Shown: positions 46,511 through 55,910, counted from the stretch's first letter. The stretch: 64,000 bases of DNA from an uncultured Pelagibacteraceae bacterium (GCA_902588585.1 CACIPQ010000003.1:102507-166506), one strand, 5' to 3'. Translations and numbers: made by a program. The notes: generated by a model not told the origin, from the sequence alone.

Positions 46511-46846
46511 TTATCTATTAAATAAACGATAAATTTCTTTTGCAATATCACTCTCTAAAGGAAAGGAAAGCATTCCCATTACGTCATATCCCAAAATATA
46601 GGGCATAGCATAGAATCTGAACATGTAAAAAAACCATGCAACGTATAATGGAATAAACAGTGGAATTATAAAACTTGGTGTAATAAATTTAAATAATTTT
46701 AAAATAGGATTAGTTAATTGGACAAAAGCCTTCATAAAAAAGAAGTTAGAGTCCTCTCTTTGAAAAATATTCATTGCGGATCTACCTATTAGAGTCCACA
46801 TAATTATTCCTAAAATATAATCTAAAACTAATATCCATATTGGCAT
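46511..46846 (-). CDS. YggT-like small membrane protein
   Basis: 111 residues with two or three hydrophobic segments: ILVLDYILGIIMWTLIGRSAMNIF at the start, then PSFIIPLFIPLYVAWFFYMFRFYAM. The pattern (V..D.lLG...W.l.gR....F ... f..lT.PIL....ITP.fi.p) resembles YggT-related proteins. Function unknown. It is separated by a strong terminator from the upstream symporter operon, and a different YggT homologue lies at 56988. Confidence 0.65.
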   Translation of the reverse strand: MPIWILVLDYILGIIMWTLIGRSAMNIFQREDSNFFFMKAFVQLTNPILKLFKFITPSFIIPLFIPLYVAWFFYMFRFYAMPYILGYDVMGMLSFPLESDIAKEIYRLFNR

Positions 46847-46888
46847 AACTGAAAACTAGCACGGTAAATTGATTGCTAAAAGCAAAAA

Positions 46889-46915
46889 AAAGGGGCGAAT
46901 AAATCGCCCCTTTTA
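46889..46915 (-). terminator. Intrinsic terminator after the symporter operon
   Basis: AAAAGGGGCGA and TCGCCCCTTTT form an 11 bp perfect stem around a five-base loop (ATAAA). On the reverse strand the stem is followed by a T-run, so it ends the transcript coming from the symporter large subunit that stops at 46933. Confidence 0.9.
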
Positions 46916-46932
46916 TAATAAAAATAATTTAT

Positions 46933-48768
46933 TTAGTGTTGTTTTCCAAGAATAGCTCTTCCGCTAGGAACCCTAACGTCATCAACCAGCTTCTGAGTAG
47001 CAGCATTAGGTTCTTTGGTCATTAAACTTACAACAACCATTGCTACAGCACTTACTGAAGCCCCAATGATACCAAATCTTAAGTGGTCAATTCCAAGCCA
47101 TGGAGTATTAGCCATAAATTTAGGTCCAACATAAATTAAATATGCTGTTCCTGCTATTAAACCTCCAAGTATTCCTGCAACCGCACCAGCTTGATTAGCT
47201 CTCTTCCACCATACACCAAGTACAAGTGGGAAGAATAAGCCTGACATTGCAAAGTCGAATGCCCAAGCTACAGCTCCTAGAATGCTGGTTAATCTCATTG
47301 ATGCTATGTAAGCACCAGCAGCACCAATCACTACTAGAAGTACACGAGCTACGATCAGCCTTTTTCTAACGTCAGCTTTCGGATCGATTATTTTGTAATA
47401 GATATCATGTGATAAACAGTTTGATATCGCCAAAACTAATCCATCGGCAGTTGACATGGCAGCAGCCATACCTCCTGCAGCAACTAATCCAGAAATAACG
47501 TAAGGTAAACCAGCAACTTCAGGAGTCGCTAATACTACTACGTCACCTCTCATAAACCATTCGTTCAACTGCAATATTCCATCACCGTTGAAGTCAGCAA
47601 TAAATACTTGTTTTACCGCAGACCAGTTTTGAACCCACGCAATACTTTGAACCTCTGAAATCGATTTACCAATGATTGCAGTAGGCAAGTTTGGATCCAT
47701 TAACTGTAGTTTAGATAGTGTTGCTAACATAGGCGCTGAGAAATATAGCAAGAAGATAAAGAACAGTGACCATGCCACTGATTTTCTCGCTGATTTAACA
47801 GAAGGAGTTGTAAAGTATCTCATTAAAATATGAGGTAACGATGCAGTTCCAACCATCATACAGATCGCAAGCGATAAGTAACTCCATACAGCCATTCCAC
47901 CCGCAGGTACAGCAGAGTGTGGAGTAGAAATATATTTCAATCCACCTGGTACACCAGCAGCTTTCATGTCTGCAGCACTATTTTTGATTAGTCCAGCCGA
48001 AGCTTCGAGATCAGCTAAACGTTGTACTTCATCACCTAACATAAAGTGTGGGAATGGATTACCCAATTTACTTCCCATCCAGAATATTGGTATCAAGTAC
48101 GCTATAATTAACACGATATACTGAGCTACTTGCGTCCAAGTTACTGCTCTCATACCACCTAACATAGAGCACAATAGGATACTAATTAGACCAACCCAAA
48201 CTCCAAGTTCAAATGGAATTTGTAAAGCTCTTGAAGCAATTGTTCCAGTAGCATTAATTTGTGCAGTCACGTAAGTGAATGAAGCTAATACTAGAACTAA
48301 AGTTGCGCAAAATCTTGGTAGATTTCCGCCGTATCTAGTTCCAATAAAGTCTGGCACAGTATAACAACCGAATTTTCTTAAATATGGCGCTAGAAGAGTT
48401 GATACTAATACGTATCCACCAGTCCATCCAACTAAGAATGCCATGTAAGTATAGCCACCAAAATAAATACCTCCGGCCATTGCAACGAACGATGCACCTG
48501 ACATCCAGTCAGCTGCTGTCGCCATTCCATTAAATACCGTTGGTACTTGTCTTCCCGCTACGTAGTAAGCGTCAACCTGAATAGTTCTAGATAAGTAACC
48601 TATCAGTGCATATATTGCGACTGTAAAAGCTACAAACATAATTCCTATGTTAGCTGCGCTAACACCAGCTGATTCTAAAATTGCCATCAATAAGATGAAA
48701 ACTATGAATCCACCAGTGTATAAACCGTAGATCTTGGGAAGGTTTGATATAAAACCACCTTTAAACAT
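46933..48768 (-). CDS. Sodium:solute symporter large subunit, VC_2705/ActP-like
   Basis: 611 residues with about 13 membrane segments. The segments AATAADWMSGASFVAMAGGIYFGGY (AADWMSGASFVA), AQINATGTIASRALQ and VSGLVAAGGMAAAMSTADGL match the acetate-permease-like SSS subgroup that uses a separate small subunit. A large external loop contains DFNGDGILQLNE, a perfect EF-hand-type calcium loop pattern. GC-richer codon use suggests high expression. The small subunit gene overlaps by one base upstream, and a strong terminator follows. Probable substrate is acetate or another short carboxylate (inference from family and from acs nearby). Confidence 0.9.
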   Translation of the reverse strand: MFKGGFISNLPKIYGLYTGGFIVFILLMAILESAGVSAANIGIMFVAFTVAIYALIGYLSRTIQVDAYYVAGRQVPTVFNGMATAADWMSGASFVAMAGGIYFGGYTYMAFLVGWTGGYVLVSTLLAPYLRKFGCYTVPDFIGTRYGGNLPRFCATLVLVLASFTYVTAQINATGTIASRALQIPFELGVWVGLISILLCSMLGGMRAVTWTQVAQYIVLIIAYLIPIFWMGSKLGNPFPHFMLGDEVQRLADLEASAGLIKNSAADMKAAGVPGGLKYISTPHSAVPAGGMAVWSYLSLAICMMVGTASLPHILMRYFTTPSVKSARKSVAWSLFFIFLLYFSAPMLATLSKLQLMDPNLPTAIIGKSISEVQSIAWVQNWSAVKQVFIADFNGDGILQLNEWFMRGDVVVLATPEVAGLPYVISGLVAAGGMAAAMSTADGLVLAISNCLSHDIYYKIIDPKADVRKRLIVARVLLVVIGAAGAYIASMRLTSILGAVAWAFDFAMSGLFFPLVLGVWWKRANQAGAVAGILGGLIAGTAYLIYVGPKFMANTPWLGIDHLRFGIIGASVSAVAMVVVSLMTKEPNAATQKLVDDVRVPSGRAILGKQH

Positions 48769-49028
48769 TAGTCATCCTCCCTTTCGCCACCATATCCGTG
48801 TTCGTCGTCGATCTTCTCCTGTTTATTAGCAAACCAAAAGATTAAAACTACGAAAGCAGCAAGAGAACCTTGTGCCGACATATAATAAGCTAATGGATAG
48901 CCTAGAAAAGAAGCGTTGTTGACCGACTCGCCGAACATAAATATTACTATTGAGAAAAAGAACCAAATAGCCAATGTAACGAACATATGGTTTTTGGTTT
49001 TCACCCAATGTGATTCTTTGTTTGACAT
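48768..49028 (-). CDS. Symporter small subunit (DUF4212 family)
   Basis: 86 residues with two membrane segments (VTLAIWFFFSIVIFMFGE and SLAAFVVLIFWFANK) and the conserved link FLGYPLAYYMSAQGS between them; this is the pattern of the small subunit partnered with VC_2705-type symporters. A strong Shine-Dalgarno (GGGAGGAAAG, directly upstream of the ATG) indicates high translation. It is the first gene of a two-gene operon. Confidence 0.92.
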   Translation of the reverse strand: MSNKESHWVKTKNHMFVTLAIWFFFSIVIFMFGESVNNASFLGYPLAYYMSAQGSLAAFVVLIFWFANKQEKIDDEHGYGGEREDD

Positions 49029-49167
49029 GTCTTTCCTCCCTTTTTTTGTTAAGAGTTTTGTGGAAGCATACTCAAAACCCCATCAATTAAAAGGCCAAAA
49101 ACCTTCAAAATGACTAATATGAGCCCTTTTCATAAGGAAAATAGTTTGGTAGTTTTGTAAATACAAC

Positions 49168-49779
49168 GTGAAATTGAATCTTAAAGATTTAGAAAAATAT
49201 ATCTTTCCTCTTAAAAGGATATTTACAAAGTATCGTCAAATTAGGTCAGTCGACCAGGTTAAAATTTTCATCCAGGAACAATCAGCCCAAGTAAGTCAAA
49301 TGACGTTATATGGATACTTAAAAACAAGAATGGGAGCCAAACATGTCCTAATGTTTGAGGATAAAGATTTTTTAAATTCAATCAATATTGCAAAATGGCA
49401 AATATATGGAGCTTCACTAATTGATTGCACATTTTTTTGTTTTTCTTTTTTATACAAAGAAAGAAATTTCTTAAAAAAAGATCAGGCCAATAAAATTTTC
49501 TTTGAAATTTTAAACTCAGAAAAAGCTAACGGTATGAATTTAGATGCATTTGAAAATGCAACTAAAGAATTTAATTCCAGATATCCCAAGATAAATTGGG
49601 AGACATATTATAATTCTAATCCTTTTGAATACAGTAGTAATGCTTTATATGAATGGGCGCCAATTGCTGATGAACTAAAAAAATTAGATAAGGAAATTAT
49701 TATTAATTCAATGATTTTAAAATGGAATAACATACAAAAAGATTTTAGAAAACTAGCAAATAAATTTGAAGTAAATTAG
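49168..49779 (+). CDS. Conserved alphaproteobacterial protein of unknown function
   Basis: 203 residues from a GTG. No signal peptide or membrane segment is obvious, though residues 76-95 are mildly hydrophobic. The most distinctive stretch is QSAQVSQMTLYGYLKTRMGA at about 38-57 followed by MFEDKDFLNSINIAKWQIY. I recall similar alphaproteobacterial proteins of unknown function but cannot name a family. It is divergent from the symporter small subunit and ends 4 bp from the convergent acs end, so it may belong to the same acetate-use locus. Confidence 0.75.
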   Translation: MKLNLKDLEKYIFPLKRIFTKYRQIRSVDQVKIFIQEQSAQVSQMTLYGYLKTRMGAKHVLMFEDKDFLNSINIAKWQIYGASLIDCTFFCFSFLYKERNFLKKDQANKIFFEILNSEKANGMNLDAFENATKEFNSRYPKINWETYYNSNPFEYSSNALYEWAPIADELKKLDKEIIINSMILKWNNIQKDFRKLANKFEVN

Positions 49780-49783
49780 AATT

Positions 49784-51901
49784 TTATTTTCTTCGATTTT
49801 CAATTAAAGAATCTACCACAGAAGGATCAGCCAAAGTTGTTGTATCGCCAAGGTCATGATGTTCATTTGCGGCAATTTTTCTTAGAATACGTCTCATTAT
49901 TTTACCTGATCTAGTTTTAGGTAAACCTGGCGCAAATTGAATATGATCGGGTGTTGCTATAGGACCTATCTGTTTTCTAACCCACAGTTTAAGTTCTCTT
50001 TCCAAATCCCCACTAGGATTTTCTCCGGTATTTAAAGTAACGTAACAATAAAGACCGTTACCTTTAATTTCATGTGGAAAGCCAACTACTGCTGCTTCAG
50101 CAACTTTACGGTGAGCAACAAAAGCACTTTCAATTTCTGCAGTTCCTAAATTATGACCAGATACAATTATAACATCATCCACTCTACCCGTAATCCAGTA
50201 ATAACCATCTTTATCTCTCTTACATCCATCACCTGTAAAATATTTTCCATCAAATTGAGAAAAATAAGTATCTATAAATCTTTTATGATCTCCATATACA
50301 GTTCTCATTTGACCTGGCCAGGACTGAGTCATGCAGAGCCTTCCTTTGCAGGCACCTTTTAAAACTTTCCCAGACTCATCAACAATGGCTGGTTTAATTC
50401 CATAGAATGGTTTTGTAGCCGATCCAGGTTTTAAATTTATGGCACCAGGTTGGGGAGCTATTAAAATACCTCCTGTTTCGGTTTGCCACCAGGTATCAAC
50501 AATGGGACATTTCCCTTCACCAACAGTTTTATAATACCACATCCACGCCTCAGGATTTATTGGTTCACCTACAGTTCCTAAAAGTTTTAATGATTTCCGA
50601 CTAGTTTTTTTAACAGGAGTCTCACCTTCACGCATTAAGGCTCTGATTGCAGTTGGAGCAGTGTAAAAAATGTTAACTTTATATTTATCTACTATTTGCC
50701 ACCATCTAGAACTATCAGGATAGTTAGGAACACCTTCAAACATAATTGTTGTTGCTCCATTAGCAAGAGGTCCGTAAATTATATAACTATGGCCTGTCAC
50801 CCATCCGATATCAGCTGTGCACCAATAAATATCTCTATTTTTATAATCAAAAATGTATTGATGTGTCATTGAAGCGTACACCATGTAGCCACCAGTCGTA
50901 TGTAAAACACCCTTAGGTTTTCCAGTTGATCCTGAAGTATAAAGTATAAAAAGAGGATCTTCCGCTTCCATTTCTTCTGGTATACATTTATCAGAAATAT
51001 TTTTAGTTATTTCCTCATAAGAAATATCTCTTTCATCATTCCAATCAACAGTATTTCCCGTTCTTTTAACAACCACACACTTTTTAACATTTGGACATTG
51101 CATCATTGCTTCATCAGCAATTTTTTTTAAAGGTATAATTTTTCCTCCCCTTACACCTTCATCAGCAGTAATTACGTAATCTGACTCACAATCATTTATT
51201 CTTGTGGCTATAGAATCAGGGGAAAAGCCACCAAATATAATTGAGTGTATAGCTCCAATTCTGGCACATGCCAACATTGTGTAGGCGAGTTCCGGAATCA
51301 TTGTTAAATAAATTGTAACTCTGTCACCCTTTTGAATACCAATACTTTTTAATCCATTAGCTGCTTTACAGACATTTTTATGAAGTTCTTTATATGTTAT
51401 TTTTTTTGAATCAGCAGGATCATCACCAACCCAAATAATTGCAGTTTTATTTCCTTTTTTTTCTAAATGTCTATCTATACAGTTTGCAGAAGCGTTTAAT
51501 GTTCCATCGTAGTACCATTTTATATTAACCTCTTCTTTGCTATATTTTACATCTTTAATTTTTGTGTATGGTTTAATCCAAGTTATTCTTTTTCCTTCTT
51601 TTTTCCAAAAATTTTCGTTGTCTTTAATTGATAATTTGTACTTTTTTGTATACTGAGTTTTATTTACATAAGCCTGTTTTTCCCAGTTGTCAGGTACTTT
51701 GAAAACGATATTTCCATCAGAATCTTTTACTTGTTTAGAATCTTTTTTTCTTAAAGATATTTTTTTTATACTTCTTTTTTTTGAGGCTCTTCTTCTTTTT
51801 CTTTTGATACGCCTTTTTTTTGAGGCTCTTCTTCTTTTTCTTTTGATACGCCTTTTTTTCTTAGATTTGCTTCTTTTTTTCTTTTTTTTTCTTTTAGGCA
51901 T
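49784..51901 (-). CDS. acs: Acetyl-CoA synthetase with Lys/Arg-rich N-terminal extension
   Basis: AMP-forming ligase making acetyl-CoA from acetate. 705 residues, about 50 longer than usual. The core starts around residue 60 ([14 protein letters not shown]). The ATP loop is [11 protein letters not shown] (321-331). WWQTETGG is present, and the acetylation-site Lys is K667 in [10 protein letters not shown]. Residues 2-53 are almost wholly Lys/Arg/Ser, with a 13-residue unit ([13 protein letters not shown]) present twice. No in-frame ATG, GTG or TTG lies between the first ATG and the core, so the extension should be translated. Weak AAGGAA lies just before the ATG. The role of the extension is unknown. 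Confidence 0.93.
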   Translation of the reverse strand: MPKRKKKKKRSKSKKKRRIKRKRRRASKKRRIKRKRRRASKKRSIKKISLRKKDSKQVKDSDGNIVFKVPDNWEKQAYVNKTQYTKKYKLSIKDNENFWKKEGKRITWIKPYTKIKDVKYSKEEVNIKWYYDGTLNASANCIDRHLEKKGNKTAIIWVGDDPADSKKITYKELHKNVCKAANGLKSIGIQKGDRVTIYLTMIPELAYTMLACARIGAIHSIIFGGFSPDSIATRINDCESDYVITADEGVRGGKIIPLKKIADEAMMQCPNVKKCVVVKRTGNTVDWNDERDISYEEITKNISDKCIPEEMEAEDPLFILYTSGSTGKPKGVLHTTGGYMVYASMTHQYIFDYKNRDIYWCTADIGWVTGHSYIIYGPLANGATTIMFEGVPNYPDSSRWWQIVDKYKVNIFYTAPTAIRALMREGETPVKKTSRKSLKLLGTVGEPINPEAWMWYYKTVGEGKCPIVDTWWQTETGGILIAPQPGAINLKPGSATKPFYGIKPAIVDESGKVLKGACKGRLCMTQSWPGQMRTVYGDHKRFIDTYFSQFDGKYFTGDGCKRDKDGYYWITGRVDDVIIVSGHNLGTAEIESAFVAHRKVAEAAVVGFPHEIKGNGLYCYVTLNTGENPSGDLERELKLWVRKQIGPIATPDHIQFAPGLPKTRSGKIMRRILRKIAANEHHDLGDTTTLADPSVVDSLIENRRK
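51774..51851. repeat. Two tandem 39 bp repeats in the acs 5' coding region
   Basis: Two identical, adjacent 39 bp units (landmark GAGGCT at 51783 and 51822). They encode the duplicated 13-residue basic unit in Acs. In-frame length (13 codons) keeps the gene open. Identity at the DNA level indicates recent duplication or slippage. Confidence 0.93.
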
Positions 51902-51924
51902 GTTTCCTTGTTAGCTTAAATACT

Positions 51925-52341
51925 TTATGTGATTCTACCCATCTTGCAAATAATTTTCCAGCTTTTTGAGTCTATAGGCATGACCGATAATCTTGATTGT
52001 TTTAGAAGAGAAAGGTGTGCTAAAAGGCTTTGATTTTTAATATCATTTAAAGAAACCGGTACTTTCAAACTTTTTTGCGAACGCACCATTATGGACCCAA
52101 ACCTTCCTGTTTTATCTTTTTTATCAGGAAAAAATTCCTTAATTACTTTTCCTATACCAACTATCTTTTTTTCATCACCAGTGTGATAAAAAAAAAATTG
52201 ATCTTCCAATTTCATTTTTTTTAAATTATTTCTAGCCTGATAATTTCTTACTCCGTCCCATACAGATCCTTTAATTCCAGATTCAATTTGATTTTTCCAA
52301 GACCATTCATTTGGTTCAGTTTTTAATAACCAATATTTCAT
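51925..52341 (-). CDS. EVE-domain protein
   Basis: 138 residues covering a single EVE (PUA-like) domain: KYWLLKTEPNEWSW at the start, VWDGVRNYQARNNLKKMK with FFYHTGDEKKIVGIGKV, and a C-terminal SKSWKIICKMG. Such proteins bind modified bases in DNA or RNA (as in thymocyte nuclear protein 1). The precise ligand is unknown here. It sits 6 bp downstream of the sulfotransferase gene. Confidence 0.92.
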   Translation of the reverse strand: MKYWLLKTEPNEWSWKNQIESGIKGSVWDGVRNYQARNNLKKMKLEDQFFFYHTGDEKKIVGIGKVIKEFFPDKKDKTGRFGSIMVRSQKSLKVPVSLNDIKNQSLLAHLSLLKQSRLSVMPIDSKSWKIICKMGRIT

Positions 52342-52347
52342 TGTGAA

Positions 52348-53169
52348 TTAATTAAGATATCCTAATTCTTGCATTTCTTTTTTTAAGTTTTTTTCAATTT
52401 CATTTTTTATATTTGAATTCAATTCTTCTTTCCAAGAATCTTTTTTACCTTTTCTAAAAAATTTTCCATTTACTTGTTCTATAAAACCTTTTTTATTTTC
52501 TTGTTTGCTTAATTCAGAGAAGTTACAAAGCTTAATTGCTTGATTTATTTTTTTTTCGTTTATTTGAAAATTTAATTTATCTTTAAGAAAAAACAGAACT
52601 TTTTTAAATTCTTTTTCTATATTATCAAAAAGATCTTCATACTTTATTAATATTCCAGGAAATTTTTTTTTCTTTTTCCAAGATAAATAATTTATTTTCC
52701 ATGAACATGTTAGTTCAGCAAGACCATATTTTCCATTAGATCCAACAAATTTATCATTAAGTAAATCTTTCATGGATTTTTCTATTGTAGTATTTGAATG
52801 AGCGGCTAGCGAACATACAACTGATCTTGGATCTCGTACAATGTGAATATATCCAGCTGTATGCGTTTCAGTTGTAAACCATTTATCTTTTAAAGATACA
52901 CAAGCACTATGTGTTTTAAATATTTTTTCTTCACCTTGTAAATTTATTCTAGACTGAGCTGCGTTCCAATATTCAGAAATTTTAAGTGGATCTTTTTTTA
53001 ATAAGTTTAAATCTACAATATTTTCAAAATATTTGTCTCTCGTAAAATTTGGTATTTTAGATAAAAGTTTAAAATCAAATTTATCATTTTCAAGATATAG
53101 ATAAGTTGATAATAACGCTCTCATCCATGTATTTCCACTTTTGGGGTAGGATGCAATCCAAATAATCAT
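52348..53169 (-). CDS. PAPS-dependent sulfotransferase-like protein
   Basis: 273 residues. The 5'-phosphosulfate loop is IASYPKSGNTWMRALL (YPKSGNTW 8-15). The 3'-phosphate-binding segment is HIVRDPRSVVCSLAAHS (Arg112). KYEDLFDN and a C-terminal FRKGKKDSWKEELN match the GxxGxWK-type end of the family in weakened form. This resembles cytosolic eukaryotic-type sulfotransferases; the acceptor is unknown, perhaps a surface glycan or lipid. It lies between tsaD and the EVE gene in a close reverse unit. Confidence 0.88.
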   Translation of the reverse strand: MIIWIASYPKSGNTWMRALLSTYLYLENDKFDFKLLSKIPNFTRDKYFENIVDLNLLKKDPLKISEYWNAAQSRINLQGEEKIFKTHSACVSLKDKWFTTETHTAGYIHIVRDPRSVVCSLAAHSNTTIEKSMKDLLNDKFVGSNGKYGLAELTCSWKINYLSWKKKKKFPGILIKYEDLFDNIEKEFKKVLFFLKDKLNFQINEKKINQAIKLCNFSELSKQENKKGFIEQVNGKFFRKGKKDSWKEELNSNIKNEIEKNLKKEMQELGYLN

Positions 53170-53173
53170 TTTT

Positions 53174-54250
53174 TTATAATTTTAAACCTGGTCCCTTTAA
53201 AAAAGGAGCTTTTTTATCCAAAGGCCATCTGGATCTTACAATGTCATCTTTATTGTCAAATAATTTTTTTTTATATCTTTGAATTCCTGCCCAAGCAATC
53301 ATAGCTGCATTATCTCCACAAAATTCTTTTGAAGGAAAAATAGGTTTAAAATTCATTTTTTCTGATAATTCCTTTAAATTTTTTCTTATGGTTTCATTGG
53401 CTGCGACACCACCAGCGACAACAAATGGTTTTATAGAATTGTCTGATATTTCTTTTCTAAACTGATCCATGGCTACTTCTGTTTTTTTTCTCAAGATTTT
53501 ATTGATAGTTTCTTGAAATGAGGCTGCTAAATTATATTTATCTTGGTCTGACTTAATATTTTTGGATTTTCTTAATACATCTGTTTTAAGACCAGCAAGG
53601 GAAAGATTGCAGCCCGCTCTATTAATAATTGGTTCTGGCAAACTATAACTATTTTTATTTCCCAGTTTTGCAAATTTTTCAATATTAGGTCCTCCAGGAT
53701 AACCTAAATTCAAAATTTTGGCAGTTTTATCAAAGGCCTCTCCAACGGCATCGTCAATTGTGGTTCCTAACTGTTTATAATCATTTAAATTTTTGACAAT
53801 TAAATACTGAGAATGTCCTCCAGAAACTAGTAATAATAAATAAGGAAAAGATATTTTATTTTCTATTCCAGGACTTAATGCATGTCCCTCAAGATGATTA
53901 ATTGATAAAAATGGTTTTTTTCCAAAAGCAGCTAAACTTTTCCCAATGTTATAACCTATATTCAAACATACAATTAAACCTGGTCCTGCTGTTGCAGCCA
54001 CACCGTCTATTTCATCAATTTTTTTCTTACTCTTATCCAGCGCCTTTTGAATAATAAAATCGATATTTTCAACATGAGCTCTAGCTGCAATTTCGGGAAC
54101 AACTCCACCAAATTTTTCATGCTCTTTGATTTGGCTAGAAACTATGTTTGATAAAACCTTTGCAGTTCCATCACCATTTTCTTGCACAACTGATGATGCA
54201 GTTTCGTCACAGCTAGTTTCGATCCCTAAAAAAGTAAGTTTTTTTTCCAT
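53174..54250 (-). CDS. tsaD: tRNA threonylcarbamoyladenosine transferase TsaD
   Basis: Catalytic subunit for t6A37 formation on ANN-decoding tRNAs. 358 residues. GIETSCDETASSVV is at 9-22, the metal-binding HLEGH at 119-123, LLVSGGHSQYL in the middle and VVAGGVAANETIRK in the C-terminal half. It is divergent from hemC with 38 bp between the starts, a common alphaproteobacterial arrangement. Confidence 0.98.
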   Translation of the reverse strand: MEKKLTFLGIETSCDETASSVVQENGDGTAKVLSNIVSSQIKEHEKFGGVVPEIAARAHVENIDFIIQKALDKSKKKIDEIDGVAATAGPGLIVCLNIGYNIGKSLAAFGKKPFLSINHLEGHALSPGIENKISFPYLLLLVSGGHSQYLIVKNLNDYKQLGTTIDDAVGEAFDKTAKILNLGYPGGPNIEKFAKLGNKNSYSLPEPIINRAGCNLSLAGLKTDVLRKSKNIKSDQDKYNLAASFQETINKILRKKTEVAMDQFRKEISDNSIKPFVVAGGVAANETIRKNLKELSEKMNFKPIFPSKEFCGDNAAMIAWAGIQRYKKKLFDNKDDIVRSRWPLDKKAPFLKGPGLKL

Positions 54251-54288
54251 TAAATTAGATATTATAAAATATATATCTTTATAGATAA

Positions 54289-55209
54289 ATGCTTAATAAA
54301 ATAATTATAGGCTCAAGAGGCAGCAAACTTTCATTGGCTTATGCTAACAAAGTTAGAGATCTTATATCAAACATTGATTTAACAGCAGGCAAAAAAGTGA
54401 CGATAGAAACCATTAAAACTTCAGGGGACCTATTTCAGGATAAAAAAATATCTGAAATTGGAGGAAAAAATTTATTTTGTAAAGAAATAGAAGATAAATT
54501 GATAAAAAAAGAAATTGATATTGCCGTTCACTCTTTAAAAGATATGGACTCTATTGAAACAAAAGGGCTTGTCATTCAGGCTTATATAGAAAGAAATGAT
54601 CCAAGAGAATCTTTTGTCTCAAAAAAATTTGAAAAACTATCAAAATTAAATAATGGGAAAATTGGTTCAAGCTCAAGAAGGAGGGAACTTCAACTAAAAT
54701 TACTTAACAAAAATATTAAAGTGGAAAATATTAGAGGCAATGTAGATACAAGAATAAAAAAAGTTGAAGCAGGAGAATTTGATGGAGCGATATTGGCTTT
54801 AGCAGGTTTAAAAATTTTGAATCTAGAAAAATATGTAAAAGAAATATTTTCAATAAAAGACTTCATCCCAACAGCTGGTCAAGGAATAATTGCTGTTCAA
54901 TGTAGAGAGAATGATGAATATATTAGAAAAGTTTTAAAAAAAATCAACCATAAAGAAACAGAAGTCTGTGCTTTGGCAGAAAGAAGTTTTTTAAAAACTT
55001 TGGGTGGAGATTGTGATACCGCAGTAGGTTGTTCTGCAATTTTAAATAAAGATAGTATAGAAATTAATGCACAACTTTTTTCTGACGATGGTAAGAAAGT
55101 TTTTAATGTTAGGAAATTAGGAAAATCGAACCAGCCACAATTGCTTGGAAAATCAGCAGGTGAAGAAATTTTAAAAAAGTCTGGAAATAGTTTTATTAAA
55201 AAAAGATGA
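54289..55209 (+). CDS. hemC: Hydroxymethylbilane synthase HemC (porphobilinogen deaminase)
   Basis: Joins four porphobilinogens. 306 residues. IIGSRGSKLSLAYA is at the N-terminus, DIAVHSLKDM follows, and GSSSRRRELQLKLL holds the substrate-binding arginines. The dipyrromethane-cofactor Cys lies in LGGDCDTAVGC. The ATG of hemD overlaps its stop (ATGA). Confidence 0.97.
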   Translation: MLNKIIIGSRGSKLSLAYANKVRDLISNIDLTAGKKVTIETIKTSGDLFQDKKISEIGGKNLFCKEIEDKLIKKEIDIAVHSLKDMDSIETKGLVIQAYIERNDPRESFVSKKFEKLSKLNNGKIGSSSRRRELQLKLLNKNIKVENIRGNVDTRIKKVEAGEFDGAILALAGLKILNLEKYVKEIFSIKDFIPTAGQGIIAVQCRENDEYIRKVLKKINHKETEVCALAERSFLKTLGGDCDTAVGCSAILNKDSIEINAQLFSDDGKKVFNVRKLGKSNQPQLLGKSAGEEILKKSGNSFIKKR

Positions 55210-55910
55210 ACATAATTTTTACTAGGCCATTAATAGATTCGGAAGATCTTATGATGAATTTTTTTTCATCAAAACACAAAGTAATTCATATGCCAACTTT
55301 AAATATTACTTCGGCAAATATGGAGCCTATAAATACAAAAGATTATGACGGATTAATATTTACCAGTGCAAATGCAGTCAGATTTTTAAAATTAAAAAAT
55401 GAAGACAAAGATACAAAATGTTTTTGTGTTGGAAATCTTACAGAAAGATCTCTAAGACTTAAAGGTTTTAACAATACCATTGCTGCGTCTGGTACAGTGA
55501 ATGCACTTAAAAATATAATTATAAATTCAGAAAAAAATATTAAAAATTTAGCCTACCTTTGTGGAGACGTTGTTTCCTATGAGCTTGACAAGGAGCTTAC
55601 ACAAGAGGGTTTTAAAGTAAGTAAAATTATAAACTACACTTCTACCAAGATTACAGATCTCAATAAAGAAAGCATGGACCTAATCAAAAAATATCCAGCA
55701 AACATTGCTCTTATTTACTCCAAAAGAAGCGCCGAAAGTTTTGATGAGATAGTTAAGAAATATTCTCTCGCTGAATTGATGACACACTGCATAGTTATGT
55801 GTATAAGTAAAAAAATTGAAGATTTTTTAAAATCAAAGGGCTGGAAAAAAACTGAAATTTTTAATCCTGGAGAGGAATTGATAAAAATAGATCAAATTAA
55901 AAATGGATAG
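55206..55910 (+). CDS. hemD: Uroporphyrinogen-III synthase HemD
   Basis: Cyclises hydroxymethylbilane with ring D inversion. 234 residues. The sequence is poorly conserved, as usual, but IIFTRPLIDSEDLM at the start, YDGLIFTSANAVRFL and LIYSKRSAESFDEIV are typical, and hemC directly precedes with a 4 bp overlap. It overlaps the following MscS-type gene by 8 bp. Confidence 0.9.
   Translation: MNIIFTRPLIDSEDLMMNFFSSKHKVIHMPTLNITSANMEPINTKDYDGLIFTSANAVRFLKLKNEDKDTKCFCVGNLTERSLRLKGFNNTIAASGTVNALKNIIINSEKNIKNLAYLCGDVVSYELDKELTQEGFKVSKIINYTSTKITDLNKESMDLIKKYPANIALIYSKRSAESFDEIVKKYSLAELMTHCIVMCISKKIEDFLKSKGWKKTEIFNPGEELIKIDQIKNG

Noticed and set aside
49029..49167. Possible promoters and an AAGG/CCTT hairpin between the symporter small subunit and the unknown gene
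   Set aside because: No -35/-10 pair with good spacing could be fixed by eye, and the stem is only 4 bp.
51785..51900. Alternative +1 frame through the acs basic region, giving a [17 protein letters not shown] repeat ending in a stop
   Set aside because: It looks like a natural charged tail, but has no ATG, GTG or TTG start and opens only after a nearby stop; the acs frame has the ATG and runs into the catalytic core.
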